From Crotalaria pallida (Eukaryota; Streptophyta; Magnoliopsida; Fabales; Fabaceae): a stretch of DNA of 64,000 bases. A program made the translations under genes and the position numbers. How positions within the stretch are numbered: the first letter of the stretch is position 1; every line of letters starts with the position of its first letter. The stretch is from contig CM075651.1 in assembly GCA_037953625.1 (NCBI GenBank), forward strand, positions 107,013,001-107,077,000, written 5' to 3'. Shown here piece after piece: positions 18,701 through 32,500 of the stretch. The notes under the pieces were generated by a model. It saw nothing but the letters and a program-made list of their open reading frames with translations, searched no databases and was not told the origin of the DNA.

Positions 18701-20840
18701 AATTCTACACTTGTTAGAACCTCCAAGGACTCATGCTACACCCTCTACGTCCCTTGGGGTACCATGCAATGTTTAGGATCATTCTAATGGTCATTATAAG
18801 TCCTAATACACATTCCTAGACCATTCTAAGCCTTTAGAATACTCTCTTAACCATTCTACACTTGTTAGAACCTCCAAGGACTCATGCTACACCCTCTACG
18901 TCCTTTGGGGACTCAAGCATTGTTTAGGATCATTCTAATGGTTCTTATAAGTCGTAATACACATTCCAAGACCATTCTACACATTTAGAATACTCTCTTT
19001 ACCATTCTACACTTGTTAGAACCTCCAAGGACTCATGCTAGACCCTCTACGTCCCTTGGGGACTCGAGCAATGTTTAGGATCATTCTAATGGTTCTTATA
19101 AGTCCTAATACACATTCCTACACCTTTCTAAGCCTTTAGAATACTCTATTAACCATTCTACACCTGTTAGAACCTCCAATTACTCATTCTAGACCCTCTA
19201 CGTCCCATGAGGACTCAAGCATTGTTTAGGATCATTCTAATGGTTCTTATAAGTCCTAATACACATTCCTACACCTTTCTAAGCCTTTAGAATACTCTAT
19301 TAACCATTCTACACCTGTTAGAACCTCCAATTACTCATTCTAGACCCTCTACGTCCCATGAGGACTCAAGCATTGTTTAGGATCATTCTAATGGTTCTTA
19401 TAAGTCCTAATACACATTCCTAGACCATTCTAAACCTTTAGAATACTCTCTTAACCATTCTACACTTGTTAGAACCTCCAAGGACTCATGCTACACCCTC
19501 TACGTCCCTTGGGGTACCATGCAATGTTTAGGATCATTCTAATGGTTATTATAAGTCCTAATACACATTCCTAGACCATTCTAAGCCTTTAGAATACTCT
19601 CTTAACCATTCTACACTTGTTAGAACCTCCAAGGACTCATGCTACACCCTCTACGTCCCTTGGGGTACCATGCAATGTTTAGGATCATTCTAATGGTTAT
19701 TATAAGTCTTAATACACATTCCTAGACCATTCTAAGCCTTTAGAATACTCTCTTAACCATTCTACACTTGTTAGAACCTCCAAGGACTCAAGCTACACCC
19801 TCTACGTCCCTTGGGGACTCAAGCATTGTTTAGGATCATTCTAATGGTTCTTATAAATCCTAATACACATTCATACACCATTCTAAGCCTTTAGAATACT
19901 CTCTTAACCATTCTACACTTGTTAGAACCTCCAAGGACTCATGCTACACCCTCTACGTCCCTTGGGGACTCAAGCAATATTTAGGATCCTTCTAATGGTT
20001 ATTATAAGTCCTAATACACATTCCTAGACCATTCTAAGCCTTTAGAATACTCTCTTAACCATTCTACACTTGTTAGAACCTCCAAGGACTCATGCTACAC
20101 CCTCTTCGTCCCTTGTGGACTCAAGCATTGTTTAGGATCTTTCTAATGGTATTTATATGTCCTAATACACATTCCTAGACCATTCTACACCTTTAGAATA
20201 CTCTCTTTACCATTCTACACTTGATAGAACCTCCAAGGACTCATGCTAGACCCTCTACGTCCCTTGGGGACTCAAGCATTGTTTAGGATCATTCTAATGG
20301 TTCTTATAAGTCCTAATACACATTCCTAGACCTTTCTAAGCCTTTAGAATACTCTATTAACCATTCTACACCTGTTAGAACCTCCAATTACTCATTCTAG
20401 ACCCTCTACGTCCCATGAGGACTCAAGCATTGTTTAGGATCATTCTAATGGTTCTTATAAGTCCTAATACACATTCCTAGACCATTCTAAACCTTTAGAA
20501 TACTCTCTTAACCATTCTACACTTGTTAGAACCTCCAAGGACTCATGCTACACCCTCTACGTCCCTTGGGGTACCATGCAATGTTTAGGATCATTCTAAT
20601 GGTTATTATAAGTCTTAATACACATTCCTAGACCATTCTAAGCCTTTAGAATACTCTCTTAACCATTCTACACTTGTTAGAACCTCCAAGGACTCATGCT
20701 ACACCCTCTACGTCCCTTGGGGTACCATGCAATGTTTAGGATCATTCTAATGGTTATTATAAGTCCTAATACACATTCCTAGACCATTCTAAGCCTTTAG
20801 AATACTCTCTTAACCATTCTACACTTGTTAGAACCTCCAA
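15716..20840. repeat. higher-order repeat of 18-19 monomers, two copies
   Basis: A variant string is repeated in tandem at offsets of 2,724 bp (18 monomers plus 6) and, after one extra monomer in the second copy, 2,875 bp (19 monomers plus 6). Pairs: the AATTCT monomers at 15976 and 18700; ACACCTTTC at 16396 and 19271; TATTTATATGTCC at 17274 and 20149; the rare GTCTTAATAC at 17737 and 20612. The extra monomer is visible as consecutive ACACCTTTCTAAG units near 19120 and 19271. The copies part near 17965/20840. The same string also begins at position 1 of the window. Confidence 0.8.
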
Positions 20841-22070
20841 GGACTCATGCTACACCCTCTACGTCCCTTGGGGATTCAAGCATTGTTTAGGATCTTTCTA
20901 ATGGTATTTATAGGTCCTAATACACATTCCTAGACCATTCTACACCTTTATATTACTCTCTTAACCATTCTACACTTGTTAGAACCTCCAAGGACTCATG
21001 CTAGACCCTCGACGTCCCTTGGGGACTCAAGCATTGTTTAGGATCATTTTAATGGTTTTTATAAGTCCTAATACACATTCCTAGACCATTCTAAGCCTTT
21101 AGAATACTCTGTTTACCATTCTAATTCTACACTTGTTAGAACCTCCAAGGACTCATGCTACACCCTCTACGTCCCTTGGGGTACCATGCAATGTTTAGGA
21201 TCATTCTAATGGTCATTATAAGTCCTAATACACATTCCTAGACCATTCTAAGCCTTTAGAATACTCTCTTAACCATTCTACACTTGTTAGAACCTCCAAG
21301 GACTCATGCTACACCCTCTACGTCCTTTGGGGACTCAAGCATTGTTTAGGATCATTCTAATGGTTCTTATAAGTCGTAATACACATTCCATGACCATTCT
21401 AAGCCTTTAGAATACTCTCTTAACCATTCTACACTTGTTAGAACCTCCAAGGACTCATGCTACACCCTCTACGTCCTTTGGGGACTCAAGCATTGTTTAG
21501 GATCATTCTAATGGTTCTTATAAGTCGTAATACAAATTCCAAGACCATTCTACACCTTTAGAATACTCTCTTTACCATTCTACACTTGATAGAACCTCCA
21601 AGGACTCATGCTAGACCCTCTACGTCCCTTGGGGACTCAAGCATTGTTTAGGATCATTCTAATGGTTCTTATAAGTCCTAATACACATTCCTAGACCATT
21701 CTAAGCCTTTAGAATACTCTCTTAACCATTCTACACTTGTTAGAACCTCCAAGGACTCATGCTACACCCTCTACGTCCCTTGGGGTACCATGCAATGTTT
21801 AGGATCCTTCTAATGGTTATTATAAGTCCTAATACACATTCCTAGACCATTCTAAGCCTTTAGAATACTCTCTTAACCATTCTACACTTGTTAGAACCTC
21901 CAAGGACTCATGCTACACCCTCTACGTCCCTTGGGGATTCAAGCATTGTTTAGGATCTTTCTAATGGTATTTATAGGTCCTAATACACATTCTTAGACCA
22001 TTCTACACCTTTATATTACTCTCTTAACCATTCTACACTTGTTAGAACCTCCAAGGACTCATGCTAGACC

Positions 22071-24885
22071 CTCGACGTCCCTTGGGGACTCAAGCATTGT
22101 TTAGGATCATTTTAATGGTTTTTATAAGTCCTAATACACATTCCTAGACCATTCTAAGCCTTTAGAATACTCTGTTTACCATTCTAATTCTACACTTGTT
22201 AGAACCTCCAAGGACTCATGCTACACCCTCTACGTCCCTTGGGGTACCATGCAATGTTTAGGATCATTCTAATGGTCATTATAAGTCCTAATACACATTC
22301 CTAGACCATTCTAAGCCTTTAGAATACTCTCTTAACCATTCTACACTTGTTAGAACCTCCAAGGACTCATGCTACACCCTCTACGTCCTTTGGGGACTCA
22401 AGCATTGTTTAGGATCATTCTAATGGTTCTTATAAGTCGTAATACACATTCCAAGACCATTCTAAGCCTTTAGAATACTCTCTTAACCATTCTACACTTG
22501 TTAGAACCTCCAAGGACTCATGCTACACCCTCTACGTCCTTTGGGGACTCAAGCATTGTTTAGGATCATTCTAATGGTTCTTATAAGTCGTAATACAAAT
22601 TCCAAGACCATTCTACACCTTTAGAATACTCTCTTTACCATTCTACACTTGATAGAACCTCCAAGGACTCATGCTAGACCCTCTACGTCCCTTGGGGACT
22701 CAAGCATTGTTTAGGATCATTCTAATGGTTCTTATAAGTCCTAATACACATTCCTAGACCATTCTAAGCCTTTAGAATACTCTCTTAACCATTCTACACT
22801 TGTTAGAACCTCCAAGGACTCATGCTACACCCTCTACGTCCCTTGGGGTACCATGCAATGTTTAGGATCATTCTAATGGTTATTATAAGTCCTAATACAC
22901 ATTCCTAGACCATTCTAAGCCTTTAGAATACTCTCTTAACCATTCTACACTTGTTAGAACCTCCAAGGACTCAAGCTACACCCTCTACGTCCCTTGGGGA
23001 CTCCAGCATTGTTTAGGATCATTCTAATGGTTCTTATAAATCCTAATACACATTCCTACACCATTCTAAGCCTTTAGAATACTCTCTTAACCATTCTACA
23101 CTTGTTAGAACCTCCAAGGACTCATGCTACACCCTCTACGTCCCTTGGGGACTCAAGCAATATTTAGGATCCTTCTAATGGTTATTATAAGTCCTAATAC
23201 ACATTCCTAGACCATTCTAAGCCTTTAGAATACTCTCTTAACCATTCTACACTTGTTAGAACCTCCAAGGACTCATGCTAGACCCTCGACGTCCCTTGGG
23301 GACTCAAGCATTGTTTAGGATCATTTTAATGGTTTTTATAAGTCCTAATACACATTCCTAGACCATTCTAAGCCTTTAGAATACTCTGTTTACCATTCTA
23401 ATTCTACACTTGTTAGAACCTCCAAGGACTCATGCTACACCCTCTACGTCCCTTGGGGTACCATGCAATGTTTAGGATCATTCTAATGGTCATTATAAGT
23501 CCTAATACACATTCCTAGACCATTCTAAGCCTTTAGAATACTCTCTTAACCATTCTACACTTGTTAGAACCTCCAAGGACTCATGCTACACCCTCTACGT
23601 CCTTTGGGGACTCAAGCATTGTTTAGGATCATTCTAATGGTTCATATAAGTCGTAATACACATTCCAAGACCATTCTAAGCCTTTAGAATACTCTCTTAA
23701 CCATTCTACACTTGTTAGAACCTCCAAGGACTCATGCTACACCCTCTACGTCCTTTGGGGACTCAAGCATTGTTTAGGATCATTCTAATGGTTCTTATAA
23801 GTCGTAATACAAATTCCAAGACCATTCTACACCTTTAGAATACTCTCTTTACCATTCTACACTTGATAGAACCTCCAAGGACTCATGCTAGACCCTCTAC
23901 GTCCCTTGGGGACTCAAGCATTGTTTAGGATCATTCTAATGGTTCTTATAAGTCCTAATACACATTCCTAGACCATTCTAAGCCTTTAGAATACTCTCTT
24001 AACCATTCTACACTTGTTAGAACCTCCAAGGACTCATGCTACACCCTCTACGTCCCTTGGGGTACCATGCAATGTTTAGGATCATTCTAATGGTTATTAT
24101 AAGTCCTAATACACATTCCTAGACCATTCTAAGCCTTTAGAATACTCTCTTAACCATTCTACACTTGTTAGAACCTCCAAGGACTCAAGCTACACCCTCT
24201 ACGTCCCTTGGGACTCCAGCATTGTTTAGGATCATTCTAATGGTTCTTATAAATCCTAATACACATTCCTACACCATTCTAAGCCTTTAGAATACTCTCT
24301 TAACCATTCTACACTTGTTAGAACCTCCAAGGACTCATGCTACACCCTCTACGTCCCTTGGGGACTCAAGCAATATTTAGGATCCTTCTAATGGTTATTA
24401 TAAGTCCTAATACACATTCCTAGACCATTCTAAGCCTTTAGAATACTCTCTTAACCATTCTACACTTGTTAGAACCTCCAAGGACTCATGCTAGACCCTC
24501 GACGTCCCTTGGGGACTCAAGCATTGTTTAGGATCATTTTAATGGTTTTTATAAGTCCTAATACACATTCCTAGACCATTCTAAGCCTTTAGAATACTCT
24601 GTTTACCATTCTAATTCTACACTTGTTAGAACCTCCAAGGACTCATGCTACACCCTCTACGTCCCTTGGGGTACCATGCAATGTTTAGGATCATTCTAAT
24701 GGTCATTATAAGTCCTAATACACATTCCTAGACCATTCTAAGCCTTTAGAATACTCTCTTAACCATTCTACACTTGTTAGAACCTCCAAGGACTCATGCT
24801 ACACCCTCTACGTCCTTTGGGGACTCAAGCATTGTTTACGATCATTCTAATGGTTCTTATAAGTCGTAATACACATTCCAAGACC
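22071..24885. repeat. higher-order repeat, 1,214-bp period (8 monomers), about 2.3 copies
   Basis: CTCGACGTCC markers at 22071, 23285 and 24498 and AATTCT monomers at 22185, 23399 and 24612 are spaced 1,214 and 1,213 bp (8 x 151 plus 6; the second unit lacks one G near 24208). Intervening monomers match in order, including the GGACTCCAGC variant at about 23001 and 24214. The third copy diverges near 24885. The AATTCT pair at 25373 and 26587 shows the same 1,214-bp spacing. Confidence 0.8.
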
Positions 24886-27800
24886 ATTCTACACCTTTAG
24901 AATACTCTCTTTACCATTCTACACTTGTTAGAACCTCCAAGGACTCATGCTAGACCCTCTACGTCCCTTGGGGACTCAAGCAATGTTTAGGATCATTCTA
25001 ATGGTTCTTATAAGTCCTAATACACATTCCTACACCTTTCTAAGCCTTTAGAATACTCTATTAACCATTCTATACCTGTTAGAACCTCCAATGACTCATT
25101 CTAGACCCTCTACGTCCCATGGGGACTCAAGCTTTGTTTAGGATCATTCTAATGGTTCTTATAAGTCCTAATATACATTCCTAGACCATTCTAAGCCTTT
25201 AGAATACTCTCTTAACCATTCTACACTTGTTAGAACCTCCAAGGACTCAAGCTACACCCTCTACGTCCCTTGGGGACTCCAGCATTGTTTAGGATCATTC
25301 TAATGGTTTTTATAAGTCCTAATACACATTCCTAGACCATTCTAAGCCTTTAGAATACTCTGTTTACCATTCTAATTCTACACTTGTTAGAACCTCCAAG
25401 GACTCATGCTACACCCTCTACGTCCCTTGGGGTACCATGCAATGTTTAGGATCATTCTAATGGTCATTATAAGTCCTAATACACATTCCTAGACCATTCT
25501 AAGCCTTTAGAATACTCTCTTAACCATTCTACACTTGTTAGAACCTCCAAGGACTCATGCTACACCCTCTACGTCCTTTGGGGACTCAAGCATTGTTTAG
25601 GATCATTCTAATGGTTCTTATAAGTCGTAATACACATTCCAAGACCATTCTAAGCCTTTAGAATACTCTCTTAACCATTCTACACTTGTTAGAACCTCCA
25701 AGGACTCATGCTACACCCTCTACGTCCCTTGGGGACTCAAGCATTGTTTAGGATCTTTATAATGGTTATTATAAGTCCTAATACACATTCCTAGACTATT
25801 CTACACCTTTAGAATACTCTCTTAACCATTCTACACTTATTAGAACCTCCAAGGACTCATGCTACACCCTCTACGTCCCTTGGGGACTCAAGCATTGTTT
25901 AGGATCATTCTAATGGTTCTTATAAGTCCTAATACACATTCCTAGACCATTCTAAGCCTTTAGAATACTCTCTTAACCATTCTACACTTGTTAGAACCTC
26001 CAAGGACTCATGCTACACCCTCTACGTCCCTTGGGGTACCATGCAATGTTTAGGATCATTCTAATGGTTATTATAAGTCCTAATACACATTCCTAGACCA
26101 TTCTAAGCCTTTAGAATACTCTCTTAACCATTCTACACTTGTTAGAACCTCCAAGGACTCAAGCTACACCCTCTACGTCCCTTGGGGACTCCAGCATTGT
26201 TTAGGATCATTCTAATGGTTCTTATAAATCCTAATACACATTCCTACACCATTCTAACCCTTTAGAATACTCTCTTAACCATTCTACACTTGTTAGAACC
26301 TCCAAGGACTCATGCTACACCCTCTACGTCCCTTGGGGACTCAAGCAATATTTAGGATCCTTCTAATGGTTATTATAAGTCCTAATACACATTCCTAGAC
26401 CATTCTAAGCCTTTAGAATACTCTCTTAACCATTCTACACTTGTTAGAACCTCCAAGGACTCATGCTAGACCCTCGACGTCCCTTGGGGACTCAAGCATT
26501 GTTTAGGATCATTTTAATGGTTTTTATAAGTCCTAATACACATTCCTAGACCATTCTAAGCCTTTAGAATACTCTGTTTACCATTCTAATTCTACACTTG
26601 TTAGAACCTCCAAGGACTCATGCTACACCCTCTACGTCCCTTGGGGTACCATGCAATGTTTAGGATCATTCTAATGGTCATTATAAGTCCTAATACACAT
26701 TCCTAGACCATTCTAAGCCTTTAGAATACTCTCTTAACCATTCTACACTTGTTAGAACCTCCAAGGACTCATGCTACACCCTCTACGTCCTTTGGGGACT
26801 CAAGCATTGTTTAGGATCATTCTAATGGTTCTTATAAGTCGTAATACACATTCCAAGACCATTCTACACCTTTAGAATACTCTCTTTACCATTCTACACT
26901 TGTTAGAACCTCCAAGGACTCATGCTAGACCCTCTACGTCCCTTGGGGACTCAAGCAATGTTTAGGATCATTCTAATGGTTCTTATAAGTCCTAATACAC
27001 ATTCCTACACCTTTCTAAGCCTTTAGAATACTCTATTAACCATTCTATACCTGTTAGAACCTCCAATGACTCATTCTAGACCCTCTACGTCCCATGGGGA
27101 CTCAAGCTTTGTTTAGGATCATTCTAATGGTTCTTATAAGTCCTAATATACATTCCTAGACCATTCTAAGCCTTTAGAATACTCTGTTAACCATTCTACA
27201 CTTGTTAGAACCTCCAAGGACTCATGCTACACCCTCTACGTCCCTTGGGGACTCAAGCATTGTTTAGGATCTTTATAATGGTTATTATAAGTCCTAATAC
27301 ACATTCCTAGACTATTCTACACCTTTAGAATACTCTCTTAACCATTCTACACTTGTTAGAACCTCCAAGGACTCATGCTACACCCTCTACGTCCCTTGGG
27401 GACTCAAGTATTGTTTAGGATCATTCTAATGGTTCTTATAAGTCCTAATACACATTCCTAGACCATTCTAAGCCTTTAGAATACTCTCTTAACCATTCTA
27501 CACTTGTTAGAACCTCCAAGGACTCATGCTACACCCTCTACGTCCCTTGGGGTACCATGCAATGTTTAGGATCATTCTAATGGTTATTATAAGTCCTAAT
27601 ACACATTCCTAGACCATTCTAAGCCTTTAGAATACTCTCTTAACCATTCTACACTTGTTAGAACCTCCAAGGACTCAAGCTACACCCTCTACGTCCCTTG
27701 GGGACTCCAGCATTGTTTAGGATCATTCTAATGGTTCTTATAAATCCTAATACACATTCCTACACCATTCTAAGCCTTTAGAATACTCTCTTAACCATTC

Positions 27801-29429
27801 TACACTTGTTAGAACCTCCAAGGACTCATGCTACACCCTCTACGTCCCTTGGGGACTCAAGCAATATTTAGGATCCTTCTAATGGTTATTATAAGTCCTA
27901 ATACACATTCCTAGACCATTCTAAGCCTTTAGAATACTCTCTTAACCATTCTACACTTGTTAGAACCTCCAAGGACTCATGCTACACCCTCTACGTCCCT
28001 TGAGGACTCAAGCATTGTTTAGGATCTTTCTAATGGTATTTATAGGTCCTAATACACATTCCTAGACCATTCTACACCTTTATAATACTCTCTTAACCAT
28101 TCTACACTTGTTAGAACCTCCAAGGACTCATGCTAGACCCTCTACGTCCCTTGGGGACTCAAGCATTGTTTAGGATCTTTCTAATGGTATTTATAGGTCC
28201 TAATACACATTCCTAGACCATTCTACACCTTTATAATACTCTCTTAACCATTCTACACCTGTTAGAACCTCCAATGACTCATGCTAGACCCTCTACGTCC
28301 CATGGGGACTCAAGCATTGTTTAGGATCATTCTAATGGTTCTTATAAGTCCTAATACACATTCCTAGACCATTCTAAGCCTTTAGAATACTCTCTTAACC
28401 ATTCTACACCTGTTAGAACCTCCAATGACTCATGCTAGACCCTCTACGTCCCATGGGGACTCAAACATTGTTTAGGATCATTCTAATGGGTCTTATAAAT
28501 CCTAATACACATTCCTAGACCATTCTACACATTTAGAATACTCTCTTAACCATTCTACACTTGTTAGAACCTCCAAGGACTCATGCTACACCCTCTACGT
28601 CCCTTGGGGACTCAAGCATTGTTTAGGATCATTCTAATGGTTCTTATAAGTCCTAATACACATTCCTAGACCATTCTAAGCCTTTAGAATACTCTCTTAA
28701 CCATTCTACACTTGTTAGAACCTCCAAGTACTCATGCTACACCCTCTACGTCCCTTGGGTACTCAAGCAATATTTAGGATCCTTCCAATGGTTATTATAA
28801 GTCCTAATACACATTCCTAGACCATTCTAAGCCTTTAGAATACTCTCTTAACCATTCTACACTTGTTAGAACCTCCAAGGACTCATGCTACACCCTCTAC
28901 GTCCTTTGGGGACTCAAGCATTGTTTAGGATCATTCTAATGGTTCTTATAAGTCGTAATACAAATTCCAAGACCATTCTACACCTTTAGAATACTCTCTT
29001 TACCATTCTACACTTGATAGAACCTCCAAGGACTCATGCTAGACCCTCTACGTCCCTTGGGGACTCAAGCATTGTTTAGGATCATTCTAATGGTTCTTAT
29101 AAGTCCTAATACACAATCCTAGATCTTTCTAAGCCTTTAGAATACTCTATTAACCATTCTACACCTGTTAGAACCTCCAATTACTCATTCTAGACCCTCT
29201 ACGTCCCATGGGGATTCAAGCATTGTTTAGGATCATTCTAATGGTTCTTATAAGTCCTAATACACATTCCTAGACCATTCTAAGCATTTAGAATACTCTC
29301 TTAACCATTCTACACTTGTTAGAACCTCCAAGGACGCATGCTACACCCTCTACGTCCCTTGGGGACTCAAGCATTGTTTAGGATCTTTATAATGGTTATT
29401 ATAAGTCCTAATACACATTCCTAGACCAT

Positions 29430-29551
29430 TCTACACCTTTAGAATACTCTCTTAACCATTCTACACTTGTTAGAACCTCCAAGGACTCATTCTACACCTT
29501 TAGAATACTCTCTTTACCATTCTACACTTGATAGAACCTCCAAGGACTCAT
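29430..29551. repeat. 61-bp partial satellite unit from a 90-bp deletion
   Basis: Two 61-bp blocks, each starting TCTACACC and ending GGACTCAT, lie head to tail, joining at 29490. A normal monomer would continue GACTCATGCTAGACC for about 90 bp before the next such block. Length lost is three of the ~30-bp subunits. The flanking halves carry variants of different monomer types (TTAACC with TTGTTAG, then TTTACC with TTGATAG), so the junction looks like recombination between two monomers at the short shared CAT of ACTCATGC and ACCATTC. The same junction recurs near 54816 and 59262. Confidence 0.8.
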
Positions 29552-32500
29552 GCTAGACCCTCTACGTCCCTTGGGGACTCAAGCATTGTTTAGGATCATT
29601 CTAATGGTTCTTATAAGTCCTAATACACATTCCTAGACCTTTCTAAGCCTTTAGAATACTCTATTAACCATTCTACACCTGTTAGAACCTCCAATTACTC
29701 ATTCCAGACCCTCTACGTCCCATGAGGACTCAAGCATTGTTTAGGATCATTGTAATGGTTCTTATAAGTCCTAATACACATTCCTAGACCATTCTAAACC
29801 TTTAGAATACTCTCTTAACCATTCTACACTTGTTAGAACCTCCAAGGACTCATGCTACACCCTCTACGTCCCTTGGGGTACCATGCAATGTTTAGGATCA
29901 TTCTAATGGTTATTATAAGTCCTAATACACATTCCTAGACCATTCTAAGCCTTTAGAATACTCTCTTAACCATTCTACACTTGTTAGAACCTCCAAGGAC
30001 TCATGCTACACCCTCTACGTCCCTTGGGGTACCATGCAATGTTTAAGATCATTCTAATGGTTATTATAAGTCCTAATACACATTCCTAGACCATTCTAAG
30101 CCTTTAGAATACTCTCTTAACCATTCTACACTTGTTAGAACCTCCAAGGACTCAAGCTACACCCTCTACGTCCCTTGGGGACTCAAGCATTGTTTAGGAT
30201 CATTCTAATGGTTCTGATAAATCCTAATACACATTCCTACACCATTCTAAGCCTTTAGAATACTCTCTTAACCATTCTACACTTGTTAGAACCTCCAAGG
30301 ACTCATGCTACACCCTCTACGTCCCTTGGGGTACCATGCAATGTTTAGGATCATTCTAATGGTTCTTATAAGTCCTAATACACATTCCTAGACCATTCTA
30401 AACCTTTAGAATACTCTCTTAATCATTCTACACTTGTTAGAACCTCCAAGGACTCATGCTACACCCTCTACGTCCCTTGGGGTACCATGCAATGCTTAGG
30501 ATCATTCTAATGGTTATTATAAGTCCTAATACACATTCCTAGACCGTTCTAAGCCTTTAGAATACTCTCTTAACCATTCTACACTTGTTAGAACCTCCAA
30601 GGACTCATGCTACACCCTCTACGTCCCTTGGGGTACCATGCAATGTTTAGGATCATTCTAATGGTTATTATAAGTCCTAATACACATTCCTAGACCATTC
30701 TAAGCCTTTAGAATACTCTCTTAACCATTCTACACTTGTTAGAACCTCCAAGGACTCATGCTACACCCTCTACGTCCCTTGGGGATTCAAGCATTGTTTA
30801 GGATCTTTCTAATGGTATTTATAGGTCCTAATACACATTCCTAGACCATTCTACACCTTTATAATACTCTCTTAACCATTCTACACTTGTTAGAACCTCC
30901 AAGGACTCATGCTAGACCCTCTACGTCCCTTGGGGACTCAAGCATTGTTTAGGATCTTTCTAATGGTATTTATAGGTCCTAATACACATTCCTAGACCAT
31001 TCTACACCTTTAGAATACTCTCTTTACCATTCTACACTTGATAGAACCTCCAAGGACTCATGCTAGACCCTCTACGTCCCTTGGGGACTCAAGCATTGTT
31101 TAGGATCATTCTAATGGTTCTTATAAGTCCTAATACACATTCCTAGACCTTTCTAAGCCATTAGAATACTCTATTAACCATTCTACACCAGTTAGAACCT
31201 CCAATTACTCATTCTAGACCCTCTACGTCCCATGAGGACTCAAGCATTGTTTAGGATCATTCTAATGGTTCTTATAAGTCCTAATACACATTCCTAGACC
31301 ACTCTAAACCTTTAGAATACTCTCTTAACCATTCTACACTTGTTAGAACCTCCAAGGACTCATGCTACACCCTCTACGTCCCTTGGGGTACCATGCAATG
31401 TTTAGGATCATTCTAATGGTTATTATAAGTCCTAATACACATTCCTAGACCGTTCTAAGCCTTTAGAATACTCTCTTAACCATTCTACACTTGTTAGAAC
31501 CTCCAAGGACTCATGGTACACCCTCTACGTCCCTTGGGGTACCATGCAATGTTTAGGATCATTCTAATGGTTATTATATGTCCTAATACACATTCCTAGA
31601 CCATTCTAAGCCTTTAGAATACTCTCTTAACCATTCTACACTTGTTAGAACCTCCAAGGACTCATGCTACACCCTCTACGTCCCTTGGGGATTCAAGCAT
31701 TGTTTAGGATCTTTCTAATGGTATTTATAGGTCCTAATACACATTCCTAGACCATTCTACACCTTTATAATACTCTCTTAACCATTCTAAACTTGTTAGA
31801 ACCTCCAAGGACTCATGCTAGACCCTCTACGTCCCTTGGGGACTCAAGCATTGTTTAGGATCTTTCTAATGGTATTTATAGGTCCTAATACACATTCCTA
31901 GACCATTCTACACTTTTATATTACTCTCTTAACCATTCTACACTTGTTAGAACCTCCAAGGACTCATGCTAGACCCTCGACGTCCCTTGGGGACTCAAGC
32001 ATTGTTTAGGATCATTTTAATGGTTTTTATAAGTCCTAATACACATTCCTAGACCATTCTAAGCCTTTAGAATACTCTGTTAACCATTCTAATTCTACAC
32101 TTGTTAGAACCTCCAAGGACTCATGCTAGACCCTCTACGTCCCTTGGGGACTCAAGCAATGTTTAGGATCATTCTAATGGTTCTTATAAGTCCTAATACA
32201 CATTCCTAGACCTTTCTAAGCCTTTAGAATACTCTATTAACCATTCTATACCTGTTAGAACCTCCAATGACTCATTCTAGACCCTCTACGTCCCATGGGG
32301 ACTCAAGCTTTGTTTAGGATCATTCTAATGGTTCTTATAAGTCCTAATATACATTCCTAGACCATTCTAAGCCTTTAGAATACTCTCTTAACCATTCTAC
32401 ACTTGTTAGAACCTCCAAGGACTCATGCTACACCCTCTACGTCCCTTGGGGACTCAAGCATTGTTTAGGATCTTTATAATGGTTATTATAAGTCCTAATA

